A DNA stretch of 32,110 nucleotides from Clostridiales bacterium (lineage in GTDB: Bacteria; Bacillota; Clostridia; Lachnospirales; Lachnospiraceae), in the NCBI GenBank assembly GCA_020859995.1, contig JAJBVE010000154.1, forward strand, positions 1 to 32,110, given 5' to 3'. Below, one piece after another: positions 17,448 through 25,544 of the stretch. Both the position numbers and the translations under genes were made by a program. The notes under the pieces were generated by a model. It made no database searches, was not told the origin of the DNA, and worked only from the letters and a program-made list of their open reading frames with translations. Position 1 is the stretch's first letter. The number at the start of each line of letters is the position of its first letter.

Positions 17448-17520
17448 CGCGGGGCGGGTAAGGAATGATTCCTGCCGCATCCGATTTATAAAATGCAGAC
17501 TTAAACGGGGGACTTATTTT

Positions 17521-20500
17521 ATGCAGGATAAGCTCTTGAAAAAGTATAAAGGCCGAATAAGAAGCATACTGAGCATTCTGCTTTGCATGGTTTTGCTTTC
17601 AGGTGTCGTGGTCTTGCCGGATGCAGCCGCGGAAGAACCGATATCAGAAAAGAATACGGAAACTTCGACAGAAATTATTTCAGAGACGGAAGCGGAAACC
17701 GAGTCAACAGTGTCGGAAACTGCTGCAGAAACAGAAACCGGGTCGGCATCGCCTGAGTCCGCTGTGGAAACAGGAGTTGAGCCGGTATCGCCTGAGTCCG
17801 CCGCGGAAACAGAAACCGAGCCAGCATCACCGCCGGATGCGCCCGTGGAGCTGGAAACAGAGAAGAATGAGATGGAAATGCCTGCAGAGACAGTCACGGA
17901 TCCGACAGAGCCGGAGAGTGAAGCGACGCCGGCCCCGGAACCGACAGAGCAGGGGAGAGAAACGATATCGGTTTCAAAACCGACAGAGCCGGAGAGTGAA
18001 GCGACGCCGACCCCGGAACCGACAGAGACAGAGAGCGAAGCGGTTCCAGTCTCTGCTTTATCAAAGTCGCAGGAGGCCGAAAGCGAGACGTCAGCCGAAT
18101 TCGCGCCAGAGGTCGAAAGCGAGACATCAGCCGAATCCGTACCGGAGAGCGAGAGCAAAACGTCAGCCGAATCCGAGCCGGAGGAGGAAAGCGAAACGTC
18201 AGCTGAATCCGTACCGGAGGCCGAAAGCGAGACGCCAGCCGAATCCGAGCCGGAGGAGGAAAGCGAGATGCCAGCCGAATCCGAGCCAGAGGAGGACGAG
18301 AGCGAAACGGCGACCGAATCCGCGGAACCAGAGTATCCGGCGGCAACGTTCAAAGCGGCGCTGGATGCAGGCATTACTGTAAAAGCGGCCGCGGATGAGG
18401 GAGTTTTTCCGGAGGGAGCCTCCATGAGCGTGACGCTGCTGGAGGCAGACAACGCCAGAACGGCCTCCCGGTACAGCGAGGCGGAGGCGACTCTTGAAGA
18501 AAACGCGGTTTCCTATGATGGACTGATCGCGCTGGATATCAGCTTTCGGGCTGCGGACGGGACAGAAATCGAGCCGGAACAGGGGACCGTTACAGTAAAA
18601 ATGGATGTGGCTTCGACGCTCCTGGATGAAGACGCGGACCTGGAGTCTCTGACGGTGCGGCACCTCGCGGAGACGAACAGTGGTCTGGCGGTGGAGATCG
18701 TGGCGGATACCGGGGAGGAGACCGCGGGTACGATCCGTACAGACGCGGACGGCGGTGTGAGCACCGAGTTTACGGTGGACAGTTTCTCGTATTTTACTTT
18801 GACATACAATAATCGTACGCTGACCATTTATCTCGTGGATGAAAGCGGAACTGAGATTTTGAACGAAGGTTATTTCCTGGGGAATGAAAACGTCAGCTAT
18901 ACCAGCTGGATCGCGATTGAGACTGCGGCCGCAAGCTATATCGACGACGCGGAGAGTGAGGGATATGATTATCAAGGCGCGTACCTTGGCAGCTATCGCG
19001 GGACTACGGTTGCTTCTATCAGATATTATTCAAATAGAGGGAACAGCAGCTGGCAGTACAGAAGCAGCAACACAAGCGGCGGCTATTCGATAGGAAGCAG
19101 CGCGATTTATCTGGTATTTAAAGAAAAGGAGACAGAAACCGAGACCGAAACGGAAACCGAAACCGAGACCGAAACGGAGACCGAGACGGAGACAGAAACC
19201 GAGACCGAAACCGAAACGGAAGTGGACAGCGTCGGGAAAACGATTACTTTTGTGTACACAAGCCAGACCGTACTGGATCAGACGAATCCAGACACCATAA
19301 AGGCAGCGAAGGATACAGTAAAATTTACAGTAAATCTGCTGGACGCGAATGGCAAACTGACCGAACTGCCGATTCCCTCCGACGCGGTAATTCCGGCTTC
19401 GTATACATCAAAAAATTCTGTGGTTTTAATCAGTGAATTGTTAAGTCAGATCAGTGTTCCGGGATACACACTGGATGACGGGTATGCTTTCTTTTTCTGG
19501 GGCGGAAATCAGTCAGTCAGCAGCGGACTGGATTTATCCGGCGCGGGGGCCCACAAAGTAACCGCGTTTAAAAACTTTGACGAAGTCAGTACCACTTATG
19601 GAGATGGAAGCGCGAACCTTGGCACGACCACCACTACGAATACCTTTCATACGATCGGCTATACGATGACAGAGCTGGACGGCAGTTCCATGATCGGCGC
19701 GGACTGGAGCGGCGACACAGAAGGCTATTACGCGTATGAATATGGCGGAGTGCTTCATATTGTGCTGAAGCCGGTATCCGCGGCGGACGCGTATGAAACC
19801 AGGTGGATAAACTATGCGGAACCAGTTGACACGCTGGTCGATACGACCGACGCGCATGATATGACTTATCTTTCGTCTACAAAGACATGGTATGGATATT
19901 TAACATTGACATCGGCGGCCTATTGGGATGGAAGCGGACTGACAAGTCCGGGCGCAGGATATGTTTTTGCCGGATGGTATGACAGCTGTGACGCGAATGG
20001 AAACGGTACGGGGAATAAAATAGCAGGAAATGAAATCATGTACAGCGACAATACCGTCTACGCCAGATGGGAGCTTGTGACGATGTCTGTCACAGTGGTC
20101 AAAAAAGTAGAAGGAAATATGGGAGATAAGACCCAGGACTTTCACTTTGCAGTGACCGACAGCGGCGGGACCCCTACAAGCTTCGATTTAAAAGACGGAG
20201 AAAAACAGACCATCGCGAATCTGACGATCGGATCCGCGATCACAGTAACCGAGTCCGGAAATGACAATTATGACAGCATCACGATCCAGTACGGATCTTA
20301 TGACACAAATGATCATTTTGTGGAATATAAGGCTTATACAACCAGCGTAAGCAGTTCCAGCGCGTCCATTACGCTGGAATCCGGGTACGATGTGATTCTT
20401 GTCACGAACAGCAGGAATATAGATCCGGATACAGGGGTCTATTTTGATTCCGCTCCCTACATCGCGATTCTTGCGGGAGTAATTTTGCTGGGAATGCTTC

Positions 20501-20589
20501 TGTCTGGCACGTTCCTGTATGAGGCGGGCTTCCAAATACATTCTTTCCGGAACGATCAAAGAAAAAGGCAATCTTACGACGGATCATAA
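17521..20589 (+). CDS. Large Cpa-like pilus/surface protein with repeats
   Basis: A 1022-residue exported protein. Signal peptide about 1-37, ending DAAA. Residues about 38-272 are Glu/Ser/Thr/Pro-rich with 12-residue repeats like ESETSAESEPEE. A beta-rich domain spans about 273-435 (GVFPEGASMSVTLLE, EIEPEQGTVTVKMDV). A run of alternating Glu-Thr lies near 538-568. An InlB/Flg_new-type repeat (YVFAGWYDSC...NTVYARWE) is near 808-852. An FctA-type isopeptide domain starts near 855 (VTVVKKVEGNMGDKTQDFHF). The C-terminus has DPDTGVYFDSAPYIAI, a membrane segment and basic residues. It is first in the cluster, where streptococci have Cpa. No cysteine lies outside the signal peptide except one near 821, so a Cys-Gln thioester domain is not apparent. 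Confidence 0.88.
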   Translation: MQDKLLKKYKGRIRSILSILLCMVLLSGVVVLPDAAAEEPISEKNTETSTEIISETEAETESTVSETAAETETGSASPESAVETGVEPVSPESAAETETEPASPPDAPVELETEKNEMEMPAETVTDPTEPESEATPAPEPTEQGRETISVSKPTEPESEATPTPEPTETESEAVPVSALSKSQEAESETSAEFAPEVESETSAESVPESESKTSAESEPEEESETSAESVPEAESETPAESEPEEESEMPAESEPEEDESETATESAEPEYPAATFKAALDAGITVKAAADEGVFPEGASMSVTLLEADNARTASRYSEAEATLEENAVSYDGLIALDISFRAADGTEIEPEQGTVTVKMDVASTLLDEDADLESLTVRHLAETNSGLAVEIVADTGEETAGTIRTDADGGVSTEFTVDSFSYFTLTYNNRTLTIYLVDESGTEILNEGYFLGNENVSYTSWIAIETAAASYIDDAESEGYDYQGAYLGSYRGTTVASIRYYSNRGNSSWQYRSSNTSGGYSIGSSAIYLVFKEKETETETETETETETETETETETETETETETEVDSVGKTITFVYTSQTVLDQTNPDTIKAAKDTVKFTVNLLDANGKLTELPIPSDAVIPASYTSKNSVVLISELLSQISVPGYTLDDGYAFFFWGGNQSVSSGLDLSGAGAHKVTAFKNFDEVSTTYGDGSANLGTTTTTNTFHTIGYTMTELDGSSMIGADWSGDTEGYYAYEYGGVLHIVLKPVSAADAYETRWINYAEPVDTLVDTTDAHDMTYLSSTKTWYGYLTLTSAAYWDGSGLTSPGAGYVFAGWYDSCDANGNGTGNKIAGNEIMYSDNTVYARWELVTMSVTVVKKVEGNMGDKTQDFHFAVTDSGGTPTSFDLKDGEKQTIANLTIGSAITVTESGNDNYDSITIQYGSYDTNDHFVEYKAYTTSVSSSSASITLESGYDVILVTNSRNIDPDTGVYFDSAPYIAILAGVILLGMLLSGTFLYEAGFQIHSFRNDQRKRQSYDGS

Positions 20590-20687
20590 AAGGAAAAGGC
20601 AATCTTATGATAAATCATAAAAGGAAAAGGCAGTCTTACGACAGATCATAAAAGGAAAGGGCAATCTTATGACAGATCATAAAAAGA
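20564..20687 (+). repeat. Four 31-bp tandem repeats spanning a gene junction
   Basis: Units at 20564-20594, 20595-20625, 20626-20656 and 20657-20687 each contain AAAGGCAATCTTA and GATCATAAAAGG. Unit 1 encodes the end of the large surface protein (RKRQSYDGS); unit 4 contains the start codon of the SipA-like gene (MTDHKKKK). Unit 2 carries an equivalent ATG at 20607 that opens a 14-codon reading frame ending TAA at 20649-20651. The unit length is not a multiple of three. Confidence 0.9.
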
Positions 20688-21223
20688 AAAAGGACCACGC
20701 AAATCAGGCGCAGCCTCCTCCGGGCGGGAACAGCGCGGCAGTTCGGAGAGGCTATATCAGCCTGGCGATTCGGGCAGTCTGCCTGTTACTCGCCGGATGG
20801 CTTTTTCTGACGAGGTTCCTGCTGATCACGCAGGCGCCCGATCAGGAAATGTTCCCGTCCATCAAGGCAGGTGATCTGGTGATCGCTTACCGTCTGCAGA
20901 TGACCTACAGTAAGAACGACGTAGTTGTCTACACGGCGGAAGGGAAGCAGAAAATCGGAAGGATCATTGCCGGCGCCGGCGACGTGGTCACGATGGATGA
21001 CACAGGGATCCTGCTGGTAAACGGCACTGTCCAGACCGGGGAGATTTTATTTTCCACCTGTGCGAAAGAGGGGATCACCTATCCCTTCACCGTCCCGGAG
21101 GACTGCGTATTCGTTCTGTGCGACTATCGCACGAACGGTACCGACAGCCGGGATTACGGGGCAATCTCGTTAGAGGATGTGGAAGGCAAAGTGATCACAA
21201 TCCTGAGGAGACGGAGCATCTGA
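20669..21223 (+). CDS. SipA-like signal peptidase homologue, catalytic residues replaced
   Basis: A 184-residue protein with a cytoplasmic Lys-rich N-terminus, a membrane anchor (about 30-54) and a type I signal peptidase fold outside. The box that normally reads S-M-x-P reads E60-M-F-P-S-I-K-A-G-D, so the catalytic Ser is Glu. The box that normally holds the general base Lys reads K-I-G97-R-I-I-A-G-A-G-D, so that Lys is Gly. The third conserved box, DYRTNGTDSRDYGAI, is kept. Streptococcal SipA/LepA of the FCT pilus region shows the same kind of loss and acts as a pilus assembly factor; position between the Cpa-like and FctA-like genes is the same. Likely role: pilus assembly, not peptide cleavage. 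Confidence 0.88.
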   Translation: MTDHKKKKDHANQAQPPPGGNSAAVRRGYISLAIRAVCLLLAGWLFLTRFLLITQAPDQEMFPSIKAGDLVIAYRLQMTYSKNDVVVYTAEGKQKIGRIIAGAGDVVTMDDTGILLVNGTVQTGEILFSTCAKEGITYPFTVPEDCVFVLCDYRTNGTDSRDYGAISLEDVEGKVITILRRRSI

Positions 21224-21373
21224 TAAACAGGTTTTCGGCACTTACGAACGGAACGATTTTTCACAGAATTGGGGAAAGCATAAGAATGTGAGAACGGGGG
21301 TGTGAAACTACACCGGGAAGATGTGACTGTATCAATCTCGGCCACTATACAAATCATGCAAAAAGGAGCACAA

Positions 21374-21460
21374 ATCAGAAACGCATAAATATATCAGAGA
21401 CGCATGAATATCAGAAACGCATAAATATCAGAGACGCGTAAATATCAGAAACGCATAAAT
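21374..21460 (+). repeat. Five 17-bp tandem repeats in the leader of the shaft pilin gene
   Basis: Units ATCAGAAACGCATAAAT (21374, 21410, 21444) alternate with ATCAGAGACGCATGAAT (21393) and ATCAGAGACGCGTAAAT (21427); two extra bases follow unit 1. The array ends one base before the ribosome-binding site AGGGAGG. No gene is visible in the 250-base spacer upstream of the pilin. Confidence 0.92.
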
Positions 21461-21473
21461 AAGGGAGGAATTT

Positions 21474-22547
21474 ATGATGAGGAAAAAGATTTTTACATTG
21501 GCAATGACGGTGCTGCTGCTGTTGGGACTGAGTATGACGGCGCTGGCGGATCCAGTTGCGCTAAATGAAGCAACAAGCACAATAGATGCTAAACAGCAGA
21601 ACACAGTGACCATTACAAAGAAGTATACGGCTACGAATGACGGAACAACCTCTCCGGCTGAGACGTTTAAATTTACCGTTACTCCGGTGAGCTTTAATGG
21701 CGCGACGGATTCCGCCACTCTGGCGGGCATGCCGGCAGTGACGGTTACAGATTTAGAGGTATTGCAGGGAAACGCTACGGCGGCAGGGACTTCCAATAAC
21801 CTGACGGTCAATCTTCCGGTGTATAGCAGTGTGGGTATCTACGTCTATAAAATTGTGGAAACTCCCAGCCAAAACGCGGGCGTCACTACGGATCCCACAG
21901 AATACTATCTGAGAGTGACCGTCTCAAACGGAAACAGTACCAGCGGCCTGGTGATTGAAGGCGTAGCGCTTCACGCGGGCGATCCAGACACGAAACCGAA
22001 AGTAAGTACCATATCAAATACCTATGACGCCGGTACTCTGAGCATCAGCAAGACCGTCTCCGGCAACCAGGGCGATAAGGGAAAATATTTCGCCGTTAAG
22101 GTGACTCTGACAGCCGAGACCGGGAAAACCTACGCCTCCTCCTACGCGGTTTCCGGCGGCTCTTCTACGGATAATCCGACTACCATTACAGTAGGACAGG
22201 AGACGACATTCTATCTGAAAGATGGCGAGACCATCAACATTGCGAACCTGCCCTATGGAGTAACCTATACCGTAGTGGAGAATGACTATACCACCAGTGA
22301 GGGATACGAAGCGGCAACCTACAGTGTGAGCAGCGACGGAACCGTAACAACCACGTCTTCAACGACAGCAGTGAGCGGCGAGGCGCTGAATCACGCCAAT
22401 GAGACCGTCGCCATCACAAACACCAAAGGGACAACGGCTGACACTGGAGTCATCCTCGACAGTCTCCCCTACATCCTGATCCTTGTGATTGTCTTTATCG
22501 GCGTTGTGTTCCTGGTATTCCGCAAACGCACGTCTGACCGGTATTGA
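21474..22547 (+). CDS. FctA-like major shaft pilin
   Basis: A 357-residue secreted protein: signal peptide 1-25 (cut after ALA), two beta domains, a sorting region and a membrane anchor with basic tail. Each domain shows the Lys-Glu-Asn triad expected for an intramolecular isopeptide bond. Domain 1 candidates are K49 or K50, E129 and N182; domain 2 candidates are K193, E269 and N316. This matches the plan of the S. pyogenes pilin Spy0128. The sorting region is T-A-D-T-G-V-I-L-D-S-L-P-Y-I at 321-334 rather than LPXTG. It lies between the SipA-like gene and the class B sortase. AGGGAGG precedes ATGATG. Confidence 0.92.
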   Translation: MMRKKIFTLAMTVLLLLGLSMTALADPVALNEATSTIDAKQQNTVTITKKYTATNDGTTSPAETFKFTVTPVSFNGATDSATLAGMPAVTVTDLEVLQGNATAAGTSNNLTVNLPVYSSVGIYVYKIVETPSQNAGVTTDPTEYYLRVTVSNGNSTSGLVIEGVALHAGDPDTKPKVSTISNTYDAGTLSISKTVSGNQGDKGKYFAVKVTLTAETGKTYASSYAVSGGSSTDNPTTITVGQETTFYLKDGETINIANLPYGVTYTVVENDYTTSEGYEAATYSVSSDGTVTTTSSTTAVSGEALNHANETVAITNTKGTTADTGVILDSLPYILILVIVFIGVVFLVFRKRTSDRY

Positions 22548-22581
22548 TTCCCGCGAAACAGCGAGGCAGGCAGCAACGGTC

Positions 22582-22646
22582 GGTCCTTAACGCGTGCCGC
22601 TGGCACGCAGGACCGTTAAGTGCTGACCGGAGCGAAGCGCAGCTCC
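22582..22646 (+). promoter_or_regulatory. Hairpins between shaft pilin and sortase genes
   Basis: GGTCCT (22582) pairs with AGGACC (22609-22614) around an inner stem CGTGCC-GCT-GGCACG (22593-22607). A second hairpin GGAGC...GCTCC (22629-22646) follows. No T-tract is present. These lie between a pilin needed in bulk and a sortase needed in small amounts, so partial transcription stop or mRNA processing is plausible but unproven. Confidence 0.55.
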
Positions 22647-22710
22647 ACCGGCAAACAGACGGTTGTCCCGCGCGGTGCACAGCCCTGTATTTATCGGAAG
22701 GGAGTACACA

Positions 22711-23475
22711 ATGGCAAGAAGAATACTGAAATTCTGCGATTCCCTGATGACGCTGTTTCTTTCGCTCATCCTGCTTGTGCTTGGTGTCTACGCGGTTTAT
22801 GCCCTGTGGGATAATCATCAGGTCTACGCGGAAGCGGAGAACGTGCAGGCGGCCCTGCAGAAAATCAAACCAGCCGCGGATGAAGGAGAAGATGACGGGG
22901 CCTCCTTTGAAGAACTGCTGGCGATCAATGCAGATGTCCGCGGCTGGATTACATTAGACAACACAGCGGTCGATTATCCGATTTTACAGGGAGAAAATAT
23001 TTTAAGCTACATCAATACAGATGTATACGGAAACTTTGCTTTGGCCGGAAGCATTTTCCTGGACTCGACAAATGCGGGCGATTTTCAGGACAGCTACAGC
23101 CTGATATACGGCCATCATATGGAAAACCACCAGATGTTCGGCGACCTGGACTTATACGAAGAGGAAGAATTTTTTGACGAAAACACAACAGGCACGCTGA
23201 TTCTGCCGGATCGGAGCTGCCGCCTGGAAATATTCGCGTGTCTGGTAGTGGCTTCGTCGGAAGAAGCGATCTTCCGTCCGGATCAATGGCGCGACGATAT
23301 CACCGGACTTCTGAAATTCGCCGAGGACAACGCGGTTTATCTGCGCGAGGAAACGATTGCCTCATTGAGAGAAGATGAGAATCCGCAGGTGCTGGGGCTT
23401 TCCACCTGTTCCACAGACTTTACGGACGCCAGAACCGTACTGCTGGCGAGAATGGTGCCCAGTCCGCGGGAATAA
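22711..23475 (+). CDS. Class B sortase (pilus polymerase)
   Basis: A 254-residue membrane-anchored transpeptidase. An N-terminal membrane segment (about 12-33) is followed by the SrtB fold. Catalytic residues are H135 (YGHHM), C233 (LSTCS) and R241 (DARTVLLAR). RGWITLDNTAVDYPILQ is a class B landmark. In streptococcal FCT loci the class B enzyme SrtC polymerises FctA-type pilins; placement after the FctA-like gene supports that role here. The ATG at 22711 follows GGAAGGGAG; an upstream alternative start in frame is rejected. Confidence 0.94.
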   Translation: MARRILKFCDSLMTLFLSLILLVLGVYAVYALWDNHQVYAEAENVQAALQKIKPAADEGEDDGASFEELLAINADVRGWITLDNTAVDYPILQGENILSYINTDVYGNFALAGSIFLDSTNAGDFQDSYSLIYGHHMENHQMFGDLDLYEEEEFFDENTTGTLILPDRSCRLEIFACLVVASSEEAIFRPDQWRDDITGLLKFAEDNAVYLREETIASLREDENPQVLGLSTCSTDFTDARTVLLARMVPSPRE

Positions 23476-23502
23476 AAGAAAGATCGGAGGCGCGCGCACG
23501 AT

Positions 23503-24576
23503 ATGTGTGAATATGAATATATCAAAAAGCATACTGGCAAAATAAGGTCAGCAGCGCTGCCCATATTTTTGAGCGCATTGCTGCTGATCATGTCCCCCAT
23601 GTCTTTTCGGACGCCCGTATTCGCGTCCGGCTCCGCTGCCGTCGCCGCGGCGGTCACCGCGACGATTCCGGTTTCGGTAGTGATCAACGGCGAGAATGAG
23701 ATAGCCTTTAGCGGGATACCGGCAGAAAATTACACATTCCGACTGACAGCATTAAATGACGCTCCCATGCCTGAGAACGACACACTAACCATTTGCGGGG
23801 CAGGAAGCGGGAAATTTTTCATTGCTTACGAGAAGAGCGGTGTGTATCAGTACACGGTGGAGCAGGACACAGCGGCAGTGAACAGTACCGCGCCAGATAG
23901 CGAAACCAGCAGCGGGCAGGGAGAAAAAAACAGTTATTCAGAAAGCTATGATACCACGGTGTATTATGTTACCGTGACCGTACAGAATACGGAAGAAGGG
24001 GAGACAGAAGCTACGGTAACGGCTCACCGGGGAAGCGCCATAGGCGATAAATGTAATATCCTTTTTGAAAATATAATTGAACTGGAAACAGAAGCCCTCA
24101 CAGAGACTGCTGCGGAAACACAACCGGAGATATCTACAGAGTCAGCTGCAGAAGATCCCACGGAAGTATCTACAGAAGCAATTACAGAAGACCCTGCGGG
24201 AGTGGCTACAGAAGCGATTACAGAAGACCCTGCGGGAGTATCTACAGAAGCAATTACAGAAGACCCTGCGGGAGTATCCACAGAAGCGATTACAGAAGAC
24301 CTCACGGAAGTAGTTACAGAAATATATACGGAAACAACAGAATGGTATCTGCCGAACAGCTATTATGATTCCTCAGGGGAAAACCAGGAAACAGAATCCT
24401 CAGAAAAATCGCCGGTAAAATCGCCGGAAGAATCGCCGGAACAATCCACGGCATCAGATTCCGACTCGCCTCAGACGGGTGACAATACGGCGGTCGTGTT
24501 CTGGTTTGTGCTTATGTTATCAGGCTTTTGGATGACCCTGGTAGCGTATTCACGATGGCGAAGCAGGACTGCCTGA
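23503..24576 (+). CDS. FctB-like minor pilin with 12-residue repeats
   Basis: A 357-residue exported protein. A signal peptide ends near residue 42. An FctA/Cna-like beta domain follows (NYTFRLTALNDAPMP, SGVYQYTVEQD, TTVYYVTVTV), then a Glu/Thr-rich stalk at about 195-281 with four near-identical STEAITEDPAGV repeats, and a C-terminal SPQTG (322-326) with membrane segment and basic tail. Last in the FCT-like cluster, as FctB, the cell-wall base pilin, is in streptococci. Its sorting motif (SPQTG) differs from that of the other two pilins, so a different sortase may attach it. The end of the gene overlaps the remnant at 24560. Confidence 0.88.
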   Translation: MCEYEYIKKHTGKIRSAALPIFLSALLLIMSPMSFRTPVFASGSAAVAAAVTATIPVSVVINGENEIAFSGIPAENYTFRLTALNDAPMPENDTLTICGAGSGKFFIAYEKSGVYQYTVEQDTAAVNSTAPDSETSSGQGEKNSYSESYDTTVYYVTVTVQNTEEGETEATVTAHRGSAIGDKCNILFENIIELETEALTETAAETQPEISTESAAEDPTEVSTEAITEDPAGVATEAITEDPAGVSTEAITEDPAGVSTEAITEDLTEVVTEIYTETTEWYLPNSYYDSSGENQETESSEKSPVKSPEESPEQSTASDSDSPQTGDNTAVVFWFVLMLSGFWMTLVAYSRWRSRTA

Positions 24577-24930
24577 ACCAGAGTACAAGACGGTAGAGTT
24601 TATGGTTTTTGCGACACTGAAGAACCATAAATGGGTGGAGAACCAGAGAAACATGGTGGATACCCATCAAGATACCCATCAAGATACCCACCAAGATAAT
24701 CAACAAGGAATCAATGAAGAAAGCAAGCAAAGTATACAGGATAGAAGAGATAAACTTGTCATTTTTTGTAATCAGCCGCGAAGCCAAAAGGAAATGATGC
24801 AGTTTTTGAGTTTGAAAGATAGGGTTAATTTAGAAGAAATTATCTTATGCCACTTCTGGAGGCAGGGAGAATAGAAAGAACAATGCCAGATAAGCCAACC
24901 AGCAAAAACCAGAGATATGTGAAGGCGTAA
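24560..24930 (+). pseudogene. Fragment of an AAA-4/AlbA-type ATP-binding regulator, frameshifted
   Basis: From about 24560 the frame reads EAGLPEPEYKTVEFMVF and continues through a THQDTHQDTHQD repeat and RRDKLVIFCNQPRSQKEMMQ. It hits a stop at 24872-24874. A shift near 24840-24850 restores LMPLLEAGRIERTMPDKPTS and the end NQRYVKA with TAA at 24928-24930. This resembles the C-terminus of the divergent-AAA-4 ATP-binding proteins common in Lachnospiraceae; the whole catalytic N-terminal part is missing. Most likely a recombination relic. Confidence 0.75.
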
Positions 24931-24998
24931 ACTGAAATATCGCGAACAGAGATCCCGTAAAAGTAATATGCACTAAATACAATAAGAAACTTGATGTT

Positions 24999-25037
24999 TA
25001 AAGAGCTTCCTTTCGAGATGAGAGGGAAGCTCTTTTG
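24999..25037 (+). terminator. Rho-independent terminator
   Basis: AAGAGCTTCC at 25001-25010 pairs with GGAAGCTCTT at 25024-25033, followed by TTTG. It closes the stretch after the AAA-4 remnant. Its distal end overlaps the first copy of a 17-base direct repeat (25033-25049). Confidence 0.8.
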
Positions 25038-25098
25038 TACACATCCCATACCATCCTCAATCCCCTTTGCTGTTGAAGAATGCTTATGTAAAAATACA

Positions 25099-25126
25099 TT
25101 GACAAAGTATTCTAAAAAGATATAAT
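25099..25126 (+). promoter_or_regulatory. Promoter of the 55-residue ORF
   Basis: TTGACA at 25099-25104 and TATAAT at 25121-25126 with a 16-base spacer, a near-consensus sigma-A promoter. The leader contains the hairpin AGCGCAC...GTGCGCT (about 25165-25200). Confidence 0.8.
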
Positions 25127-25233
25127 TAATACAAATAATATATATTGGAAGTAAAGCGAAAGAAGCGCACAGGTAAAATTTACAGCATCAAAAGTGCGCT
25201 GAAAAAAGGCAGCTAACAGGAAGGAGACCATAT

Positions 25234-25401
25234 ATGGGAACGTTTGTAAATTCTTTTTACGTCAAAGGAGCACATATACCAAAGGAAAAAGAACTGGAAT
25301 TTCAGGAACGATTAGAAAAACTGTTTCAGGCCGGAGGAATGATGGAAATAGATCAGTTAAATTATAGAATATACTACCAATTGAAAGTGAATGACGCGTA
25401 G
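25234..25401 (+). CDS. Small unrecognised protein, possibly truncated
   Basis: A 55-residue frame starting MGTFVNSFYVKGAHIPKEKE and ending YYQLKVNDA, with a good ribosome-binding site (AAGGAG) and a near-consensus promoter upstream. The central part (KELEFQERLEKLFQAGGMME) looks helical. I do not recognise the family. It stands before a toxin-antitoxin pair in an AT-rich, accessory-looking stretch and may be the surviving 5' end of a longer gene. Confidence 0.55.
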   Translation: MGTFVNSFYVKGAHIPKEKELEFQERLEKLFQAGGMMEIDQLNYRIYYQLKVNDA

Positions 25402-25490
25402 GGGTGATTTTTAAAGCTGAGCGTACAGTTCACGAGAAAAGTAATAGGAGAGATGGATTTATAGGGGAAGGAATTTCTCGTAATGGCTGC

Positions 25491-25520
25491 TTGACATAAC
25501 CCTATTAAATAGGGTAATAT
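25491..25520 (+). promoter_or_regulatory. Promoter with internal operator for the toxin-antitoxin pair
   Basis: TTGACA (25491-25496) and TAATAT (25515-25520) flank a perfect palindrome ACCCTATT-A-AATAGGGT at 25499-25515. An operator lying between -35 and -10 fits the usual autorepression by the antitoxin. Confidence 0.8.
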
Positions 25521-25544
25521 TTGTATGAAAAAGGAAAGATAAGT

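Noticed and set aside
21374-21460. CRISPR-like reading of the 17-bp repeats
   Set aside because: Units are contiguous without spacers; this is a simple tandem repeat.
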